Positions 56,295-64,000 of a stretch of DNA of 64,000 bases are shown here, piece after piece. Made by a program: the position numbers and the translations under genes. Each line of letters begins with the position of its first letter. The first letter of the stretch is position 1. The notes beneath the pieces are model-generated. The model was not told where the DNA came from, ran no database searches, and saw nothing but the letters and a program-made list of their open reading frames with translations. This DNA comes from Siphonodentalium dalli (Eukaryota; Mollusca; Scaphopoda; Gadilida; Siphonodentaliidae), in assembly GCA_032622095.1 (NCBI GenBank), contig CP136061.1:53457762-53521761 (forward strand), read 5' to 3'.

Positions 56295-57787
56295 TACATC
56301 CTCTATAACTGTTTATTCAACATCACGTGCTGCAATCCATAAATGCGGTTCAGATTTCGATGTCCGGTTCAACATTATTATCATATGGTTCGATAGCAGA
56401 AATACTCAGTTTGGAATGTTATACCATACAAGTTTTACGAGTTGCTCTTGCTCAAGAATGGATAAATTTATAAACCTGATTTTTGGCGCATTAGTTAGAA
56501 TTATATTTTTGCACAAGAACACACCACAAATATCGAACTGGACATCAAAAGCAGAACCGGATTGTATCGATTGCATAAACATAAGAAGTTGGTCACTGAC
56601 CGACAATTGCTATTCTCTGGTGTGGTTTATAGGACTACCGTATGCAATGCCGACATAAAAATAAAAATTCACATAAACATCGCATGAAGCGGTCTATCCA
56701 CAAACTCAGGTATTCGGTAATTCCAAATGTATGAACTATCACCATGATATCCCGGTATGTCATTGTCAGGACTGTTTGTACAAAAGGTTGTTATTCTACT
56801 ATGCATAATTTTGCTATATCATTGTACTCGGACTGTATTGCAATGTAATATATCAGTACATGTACCGGTATACTGGGTGCACATTATATACATGTAGGCC
56901 TACTTTCACTTTAGTATGTGTCATAAAAGACTCATGTTGTTAAATTGAAAAAAAACATGTGTGAAAACAGAGAGAATACATGTATATGTGCCGGTACTAT
57001 ATACCTCTTTGTGTGCTGTAATACCGGTACTATTCATGTACATGTACTACACTACAATAAGAGAAATTTTAATTGATTCTGCTGCCCTTGTGCCACAGGC
57101 CTCAAACACGCCAAACAAGTATCTGTAGCCAGGCCCACCAGTACCAGGCTACTAGTAAATGAAGTACTGAAAGTGTCACATCATTAATCGAGCCCAATCT
57201 TAGTTATACTAGTCTCTTGTGTAGTTTGGGTTACTATTAATAAGATATTTAATGAATGTTTGGAATGTATGGTAGCATTCTTACCTGTATCAACATATGC
57301 CATGCACAACGCTGGTCATCATATCATCACCGCTGTTGGCAGTAAACCGCTCATCGGGCTATAACAGTTAGAGTTTTCCACACCAGGGCTAATCTAATCA
57401 GTTAAAATTAGTCAATTTAGAGGGAATACCAACCAGTGGAAGACGTACATGTACATGTATATTCAGATATCAGTTTTCGAGAAAAAAACCATCTTAGTCG
57501 AGCGGACTTAGAATATCGCCGTATCGGGGTAAACTTAAATTTCATTCAGCAACACTTTCACAGCAGAATATAAAAATAGTACAGTATAATCACTTACAGT
57601 ACATGTACATGTAGCCCAAGTGCAGTGCTAGCCTATATTATATACTACTAAAACTTTTGGTCAGTTTCTCGATGACTGACACTTGTAAACGCTTGAACGG
57701 GTATATAGTACATGTACATGTGTACCGTATGTGAATTAAAGATCTTATTAGTGACACAACAGGAGGCTAGACATACATTTGTAACTA
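56295..57787. other. No gene seen; TACATGTA-rich
   Basis: Many ACATGTACATGTA and TACCGGTA words, notably at 56860-56895, 57030-57045, 57445-57460, 57598-57613 and 57709-57722. The 80- and 66-codon ORFs at 56406-56658 overlap on opposite strands and have no motif. Confidence 0.4.
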
Positions 57788-57949
57788 CAGTAATGCTCTA
57801 ATTAATCGACTCATTAACCACAGCAGAATTACGGGTAACTCGGGGAGAGCTTTCCGATGAATGGCAACAAGCCATATATCCGACTAAATCCTGAAAAGTT
57901 ACACATAATTCTGCTGTGGTTAAGGGGTCGATTTCTTAGGGCACTACTG
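57788..57949. mobile_element. Hairpin MITE, copy 3 (internal deletion)
   Basis: 162 bp between TA dinucleotides. CAGTAATGCTCTAATTAATC at the left; the right ends TTAGGGCACTACTG. Part of the left arm is deleted, leaving GGAGAGCTTTCCGATGAATG close to the left end. Confidence 0.8.
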
Positions 57950-58378
57950 TATCTGTTTTAGTGCACATCAAATGTATTTGTTGTCTTTCCTCTTGTAATT
58001 TGTCTTTGGTTGTGTTCGCCATTTCGATGGACAACTACATGTACTGACATCAAATGACTGAAATGAGTCAAAATTTAGCAGTGCAGCCAATTATATAGAT
58101 AAACAGAATTAAATAGCATCCAAATTCCAAATGAGCATAAATGATAAAACAAACTTTATTGAGCACTCTTTTAATACTAGTAATTACAGCTACAATGAAA
58201 GCACCTAATAAAAATTCTAAGTTTGGTAAAACTGTCTGTATACAAAGTTTATCTGGCCGTGATGAATAAAACCTATAAATGGGATCATATACATGTACAT
58301 GTATGTTAGATATCATTACATGATTATTTGAAAACACATATCCGTATGGAAAACAAACTATTTTACCACTGGCCAAGT
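57950..58378. other. No feature recognised
   Basis: A 102-codon minus-strand ORF (58068-58376) has a hydrophobic middle but no motif or context; not called. Confidence 0.35.
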
Positions 58379-58492
58379 GGTCCTGCTAATATGCTATGAT
58401 GCTGGTGGTCCTGCTGAATTGCTATGATGCGGGTAGTGCAATTCATAGCAATTAAGCAGAACCCAACCGCATCATAGCACATTAGCAGGAAC
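58379..58492. mobile_element. Hairpin element, 'CCTGCTAAT' ends
   Basis: GGTCCTGCTAATATGCTATG (58379-58398) is matched in inverse by CATAGCACATTAGCAGGAAC (58473-58492). Two nested copies of (CCTGCT(A/G)A) per arm. Related to 7210-7345 and 9741-10070. Confidence 0.75.
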
Positions 58493-59096
58493 ACTTGAAC
58501 AGGGTATATTTACAGTGTCAAATCGAATGGGCATCTTTTAACAATATTTTTGAACAATTTCCTAGAAGTGTTCGAAAATTGAGAACTGAATTTATATTTT
58601 TTTTTATGAGGTTTCGATTGAAAATTTTCTAACTTAGCTCATCAGGATTAACATTGTCGCACAGCTATATTCTCTTTCCCAACAAAGTCTATAGAACATA
58701 CATGTAAAATTACAGCTATGCTTTAATTAATCAACTCGCCTTATATTACTCGGGTATTACTGCAGTATTCAGGCGTGTTCATGCGATCAACCGCAGTCAG
58801 TTATACCGCCGCAGAATGTGGTCCACCTCACATTTGCAGTTAGGCTGTATTTTTCATGCGATGTTTATATGAATTTTGTTTTAAAGTTGACATTGTAATC
58901 ACACCAGAATTTTTTTTTATTGTTTCAAAATGTCTAGATAGAATTCAGAATTTTTGTGGTAAAAACAATTAACTTGGTTATCACAGTTAACACATATTAC
59001 TGTGGTAAGATTACCAGCGGATACCGCATGTCAACAGGGACTGCATGCTCTAATTAATTATCAGGTTTAACATGTTTATACTGGATACAGTTCATT
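58493..59096. other. Hairpin MITE end fragment; otherwise nothing
   Basis: ACAGCTATGCTTTAATTAAT at 58712-58731 resembles the hairpin MITE terminus. No other feature supported. Confidence 0.35.
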
Positions 59097-60048
59097 TTAA
59101 AGGTACTCAATCCGGTTCGATGATACCCATATAATCAGATTCCAACATCATACATTTGTATTTAGAAAGGCTGCTTCAGTTACGGTATCAGAATTGATTA
59201 ATTGCCCTAAAATAATGCTAACCACTGTCAACTAAAGTATACAATTGCCTGACATATGTTATTTATCAACATGTTGTTCTACAAAATTTGGCCTTATTAT
59301 CAACAGAAAGCCTCTTGATTTTAGAGTTATCCATCTTCATCTGAAATTTGGTCCGAGACCGTGGGCCACTATTAATTCTTGATCGTGAAAAATAGTATAT
59401 TTCAAAAATTGATATCTAATACATGTAACTCTGAGCTTTGATAGGTGGTGGGTTCCTCGACTCGTACCAAATATCTTTTACCCCCCAAGTCCAAATAAAT
59501 AGTAATGTGCGAGCATTAATTCAGGGGGCCCTTAATCAGATTATGCATCTTTAAATTCAAATACAGTTTAAAGATGCATAATCCGATTAAGTGCCCCTCA
59601 TTTGCTATTTACATATACATGTATATGGAATCGGGGGGGGGGGGGGGTAAAAATATTTTAATCAAGTCGAGGGACCCACCTACATGTATCAAAGCTCAGA
59701 GTTATTAAATATCAATTTTTGAAATTTTAATATTTATCACCATCGATACTTAATAGTGGCCCAGAAAAATTTGACGAGCCGACGGTCTCAGACCAAATTG
59801 CGGATGAAGATGGATAACTCTAAAATGAAGAGGCTTTGTGTTGATAATAAGGTCAAACTTCGTCGAACAGCATGTTGATAAATATAACGTATCAGGCGAT
59901 TTTATACTATACATGTAGTTGACAGTGGTTAGCATTATTTTTGGGCAATTAATCGATTCTGATATTACTGAAGCAGCATTTCTAAAAAAAATGTTGTTGT
60001 TGGAATCTAATTATATGGGGACCATCGAATCTGATTGAGCACCTTTAA
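59097..60048. mobile_element. 950-bp TTAA-flanked fold-back
   Basis: TTAAAGGTACTCAATCCGGT (59097-59116) pairs with the inverse of the end GATTGAGCACCTTTAA (60033-60048). The arms of about 450-480 bp pair along their length (for example AAGGCTGCTTCAGT / ACTGAAGCAGC and AGAGTTATCCATCTTCATC / GATGAAGATGGATAACTCT) and meet near 59558 in a TTTAAATTC/AGTTTAAA loop. TTAA lies at both edges. A poly-G run of about 16 is in the right arm (59633-59647). No transposase. Confidence 0.8.
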
Positions 60049-60078
60049 TAGTTAGCTATATGAGTTATATACACATAA

Positions 60079-60462
60079 GGCGACACCAATTTTTAAGTCC
60101 GGTTTACGAACACCTCCTACAACTTTTTTTCCATTTCATGAAATTTTTTTTTTACTTTTTTGTCCCAATTTTTTTTACACGCGTACTGATTTTCATGGGC
60201 TGTCGCATCCGGTTCTGCTTATGATCATTTGCAGATCCATATTTTCATGACAAGAAATGTCTTGTTTGGTTCAGAATTTCATTCGAAAAATTTTTTTTCA
60301 CAATTTTTGTAAAATTTATGTAAAATTTCAAGATTTACTTGATATAAATTGGGGGGAACAATTTTTTTTATTTTTATTTTTTTCCCTCCTGCATCTACTT
60401 TTTTTCTCCCCACATCAGCCCACATGTTCGTATTAAAACCAGACTTAAAAATTGGTGTCGCC
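60079..60462. mobile_element. Harbinger-like MITE, copy 2
   Basis: GGCGACACCAATTTTTAAGT (60079-60098) and its exact inverse at the right end (to 60462), flanked by TAA on both sides (60076-60078, 60463-60465). A 3-bp TWA duplication with GGC-type ends fits PIF/Harbinger. The interior is the reverse complement of copy 1 at 52452-52734, plus an extra AT-rich segment. Confidence 0.8.
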
Positions 60463-60484
60463 TAATAGACATTTAAACTTTGAA

Positions 60485-60720
60485 AATTGTAGGTTTCCGG
60501 ATGATAACTTCAGTTTGTGTGATCATATCTGAACCAAATGTGGTATGTAAATTTATCAGACCAAAATACAGGTCAAGTTCGAATATGAGTGTGCTCCGCT
60601 CATTTTTGCGAGAGTTATGGCCCTTTTTCGACTTAGAATCGTGTTAATTTCTGGTTTCCGCATCATAATTTTAGTTTGTGTGATCAAATCTGAATCAAAT
60701 TTGGTATGATAGTTTATTAT
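60485..60720. repeat. 160-bp tandem duplication
   Basis: GGTTTCCG(G/C)AT(G/C)ATAA and AGTTTGTGTGATCA occur at about 60491 and 60651, with GAGTTATGGCCCTTTTTCG between. Part of a common invertebrate interspersed repeat; its inverse phrase appears at 90-107. Confidence 0.6.
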
Positions 60721-62044
60721 CCACCATTTCATGGGACACTGGTTGGATTGTTCTGAAATGTAGTATTGGATTTAGGGGGCCTTGATATATTTTTCAGACA
60801 AGCTGATGCCCCAAAGAAGCCACTTTTTCTCACATTTGCTGAAATAGTATCCAAAACATCAACATATCAAGAGCCATTAGACTGAATTAGATAAAAATAT
60901 ATCACTTGGGTCTGTTTAAGCTGGAAAATACTCAAAATTTGTATAATTTTCTGCTATTATATCTGCATACTAGCCTTTTTGCTGAATCGTGAATGCCGGT
61001 TATATTGCCGTGTGAAATCCTAGTACCAGATAACATTGGGTATGTACATGTATATAGCATACCACCTGAAAATGGCTTGAATATCACATACCAAAGCGGG
61101 GTGGGGGTGCGTGTGACACCCTCCTTGATCATAGTCTGTATTCTACAGGGTATGTTAACTGTTTCGAGTTGGTGCAATTAATGTGATTGTTTAGTCTCTA
61201 CCATCTGAAATCTATTTATAGCATATTTTGCTATCTGATCAATATTGCTACTTAGTACTGATATAAAAAAGGATCAAGATGGTGTGTCTCTTTCCCAAAT
61301 GTTCTGTTTACATGTACATTTGGGGGTTTATGAGTCAAATAATAACAGACAACATGTCCTTCTAACACTAAGAAATAATATGTTCTTATGAACCAGGACA
61401 AAATATGACTATTTCTGGAGCATTACAGCACATTATTACAAATCTATATTTGTAAGCAGTAAGATAATGACAGGAAACATGTCCTCAGACTAAGAAATAA
61501 TTTTTTGGTGTGTATTTCACACCACAGCTCATGTGTATACTCACATTAGTTTATGTCATTCAAAGGGAGAAACCCATTTAGAAAGTTTAAATGAGACAAA
61601 ACTACCTCACTGTAGATGTAGTTGCAAGGTACAACATGTACATGTATTCTGGTAAATGACATTGGAACTAAAATAATGATTTTTGTGTCCACCGGTATGT
61701 CATGTACCGGTATACATTGTAACTACATGTACATGTAACTTGCCTAACATACCATATACATGTATGAAGAGGGACTTTGCAAGTGTTTTTTAATCAAAAT
61801 TTTAACCCAACTCTTGTTGTCAGTAAGTTTTAACCCATGCAGTTTAATGAGTTTATATATTTATATATTACATGTGTTTCTATACATGTATTTTATCTTT
61901 AGTTAGTTTGTTGTCCTTGAATAAACTTGTATTGCTGCACAATCAGTTTCCTTAATGTTCTATTATACTAAAACAACTCCATTGATAACAATACCCCTGC
62001 ATCCCATCAAAATCTACTTCATTGCCATCCTCATCATTTCACTT
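60721..62044. other. No gene seen; TACATGTA-rich
   Basis: AT-rich, with TACATGTACATGTA-type words at 61630-61645 and 61720-61737 and ACCGGTAT words near 61692. ORFs at 60932-61181 overlap on both strands without motifs. Confidence 0.4.
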
Positions 62045-62831
62045 TGGTATCCCCACCCAGGTGTACCTTGGTGTTATTCAACCAGGTGTTCCTTGGTGTT
62101 TCCTACCCATGTGTACCTTGGTGTTTCCCACCCAGTTGTACCTTGGTGTTTTCTTACCCAGGTGTACCTTGGTGTTTTTTTTACCCAGGTGTACCTTGGT
62201 GTTTTCCTGCCCAGGTGTACCTTGGTGTTTCCTTACCTGGGTGTACCTTGGGGTTTTCTAACCCAGGTGCATCTCAATGGGAAATCCACCTGGGTAAGAA
62301 AACACCAAGGTACACCGGCGTAAAAAAAACCACCAAGGTACACCTGGGTTGGAAATATCAAGGTACACCTGGGTGGGGAACACCCAGGTAGGAAACACCA
62401 GGGTACACCTGGGTGAATAACACCAATGTAACCTGGGTGGGAAACACCCAGGTAGGAAACACCAGGGTACACCTGGCTGAATAACACCAAGGTAACCTGG
62501 GTGGGAAACACCCAGGTAGGAAACACCAGGGTACACCTGGGTGAATAACACCATGGTACACCTGGGTGGGGAAACACCCAGGTAGGAAACACCAGGGTAG
62601 ACCTGGGTGGGAAACACCCAGGTAGGGTACACCTGGGTGTGGTCACCTGGGTAATTACACCCAGGTTTATCCAAACCAGGGTTTTTATCCAGTTTCAGGT
62701 GGGTAAATCATGGTAAAACCCAGGTTTCGCGGGGTCTTAATGGTTGGTGGATGTCTTGGTAGATAGAGTTTTTCCTGGGTTTCGGCCCAAAAAACCTGGG
62801 TGGATTTACCCAGGTACATTTTTATATGGGT
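62045..62831. repeat. Inverted minisatellite, ACCCAGGTGTACCTTGG
   Basis: Left half (62055-62270): about nine units of 25-27 bp with CCCAGGTGTACCTTGGTGTT. From about 62284 the same unit runs in reverse (AACACCAAGGTACACCTGGG). Further right (62370-62640) a longer composite unit of about 60 bp, with GGGAACACCCAGGTAGGAAA, repeats about four times. The right edge (CCAGGTACATTTTTATATGG) is the inverse of the left edge of the 48345-48625 array. ORFs of 65-138 codons here are translations of the repeat. Confidence 0.85.
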
Positions 62832-63389
62832 GATACGTCGTCTAAGGAGTTATTAATGGCTAATTATGTAGACCATAATGTACAACACCACAAGCATGAT
62901 CACCTGGTCTTGGTTTCTTGTATTTTGTTTGCTTACGATGTTGGTGTATGGGACCCAATCGAAGACTATTTTGGGTGATTCGATCGGCGAGTAACTAATA
63001 CAAAATCGAAATGACTGACTTGTGACTCATTGTGCATGTGACTGTATACATTTCTATAGATCGGTGCGGTAGTATATTTCTGGTGGCCATAATGCGCTTC
63101 CATACCGAGTGACAAAAAGGCCGCACATCAATGACATTATGTTATCCGGATGTTTAGAGTAGAGGATCATCGATTTAAGATGAGGTAAAAGGGACTCCCA
63201 TTTGCCGCTACTGACTGTGGTAACGAGTGAAACAGAGTAAAATATCGACAGCAAGCGGTCGACTCTCTATAGTCGAGCAAACAGCGGGTCTGACTTAGAA
63301 TAATTGAAAGGGAAAACCTTTCATTCGCCGATTTGAATAAGATCCCACTCTAGCAATTAAAGGTTCCATATGTCGAATTTTAGCTGACA
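62832..63389. other. No gene established
   Basis: A 66-codon minus-strand ORF (63054-63254) includes a coding-like stretch around WESLLPHLKSMILYSKHPDN but no motif that I recognise. Confidence 0.3.
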
Positions 63390-63549
63390 TTGTGTGATTT
63401 AGTGCTGGTTATGAGCTTAACAATCGGGTCGAAATATAACCACTTAGGTACGAAATGTGAAATTATTCGCGTCCATTACATGGCACACCTGCAGCTGGAA
63501 AAACAATTGCTTCCATTCGCGTTACTTTATTGTAATATATCAGAGTCAC

Positions 63550-63822
63550 GGGATCAGGTACGTGGCCAGAGGGTCTCCGTTGTAGGAGGGGTTATGATGC
63601 ACCTTGAGCCACCAAGTCAGGGAAAATCCATTTGCAACCCCGCCCTTGAAATTGGTCTCGGAAATTTCCAACTGGCACATCAAGGTTTCCAGATGTTAGA
63701 AATGTCCAACTTAACATAATAATAATATGGTTCATCATAATATTCACCACCCCCTATAACACCACGTTCCTGCTTGGGGTGGAACTAACAACTGAAACGA
63801 CGTTAAACTTCAATCAATCGAT
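63550..63822 (+). repeat. Possible molluscan SINE/LINE tail
   Basis: The block ends ACTGAAACGACGTTAAAC then TTCAATCAATCGATCG. A GACGTTAAAC motif followed by CAAT repeats is, to my knowledge, a widespread 3' end of molluscan interspersed repeats. I could not find Pol III A and B boxes, so the element is a fragment or of another type. Confidence 0.4.
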
Positions 63823-63830
63823 CGGGATGG

Positions 63831-64000
63831 AACTGTGTCTTTGTCAGTATCTTGAATACGATGTCGCTGACTACACACTTAGAAATAACAAGCCATATAG
63901 GTACTAAGGTAGTGCCAATATGTCTGTTAGTACCAGACCAACGGGTACCGAGAAGAATTTGGTTCTAAATATTGATATAGTACCACCCATGTTGGTATTA
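63831..64000. repeat. GGTAC(T/C)-rich repeat, cut by window end
   Basis: Recurrent GGTACTA, GTACCAG, GGGTACCGAG and TAGTACCACC words in both orientations suggest the start of a fold-back repeat that continues beyond the window. Confidence 0.4.

Noticed and set aside
62022-62674. Five ORFs rich in V, P, W and C on both strands
   Set aside because: Translations of the ACCCAGGTGTACCTTGG repeat in different frames and orientations.

Overview
This window is AT-rich metazoan nuclear DNA made almost entirely of transposable-element debris and tandem repeats. I find no intact host gene, no rRNA or tRNA gene and no CRISPR array. The likeliest source is a mollusc. The pointers are a GACGTTAAAC tail followed by CAATCAATC near 63.8 kb, which I recall from molluscan repeats, a high density of TACATGTA palindromes at 53-62 kb, and decayed LINE, Penelope-like and YqaJ-type genes. 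That is inference; I could not search a database.

Layout. 0-12 kb: scattered MITEs (TTAA-flanked, TA-flanked hairpin, hAT-type with an exact 8-bp target duplication), a LINE 3' remnant at 4.7-5.0 kb, and a broken YqaJ exonuclease-like gene at 10.8-12.0 kb on the minus strand, split by a TTAA-flanked MITE. 12.3-18.4 kb: a 6.1-kb inverted-repeat structure whose arms carry degenerate 'AAGATGGCGGCC' units. 19.5-31 kb: TIR elements, small hairpins and diverged tandem repeats. 30.7-33.7 kb: a cluster of TTAA-flanked MITEs and strong palindromes. 34.5-38.4 kb: minisatellites, a TA-bounded dispersed repeat and microsatellites. 38.67-41.84 kb: a recent A-B-A-B-A tandem array of a 451-bp inverted-ended block (A) and a 902-bp block (B), flanked by TATT on both sides. 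43.3-44.5 kb: a 5'-truncated LINE with a perfect 18-bp target duplication. 46.9-50.5 kb: a TGACGTCA-bearing repeat array, a Penelope-like remnant between inverted repeats, an ACCCAGGT minisatellite and a 1.8-kb satellite with a 45-bp monomer. 51.2-51.7 kb: another truncated LINE. 52.4-60.5 kb: Harbinger-like MITEs, hairpin MITEs and a 950-bp fold-back. 62.0-62.8 kb: an inverted minisatellite sharing its outer edge with the 48.3-kb array.

No genes act together here as a pathway. What the window records is nesting order: a retroposed fragment inside a hairpin MITE, a TTAA MITE inside the YqaJ gene, palindromes inside a TTAA element, and an insertion in one arm of the 6.1-kb structure. A few short ORFs (10163-10468 +, 20075-20383 -, 31471-31653 -) could be host exons but are weakly supported.
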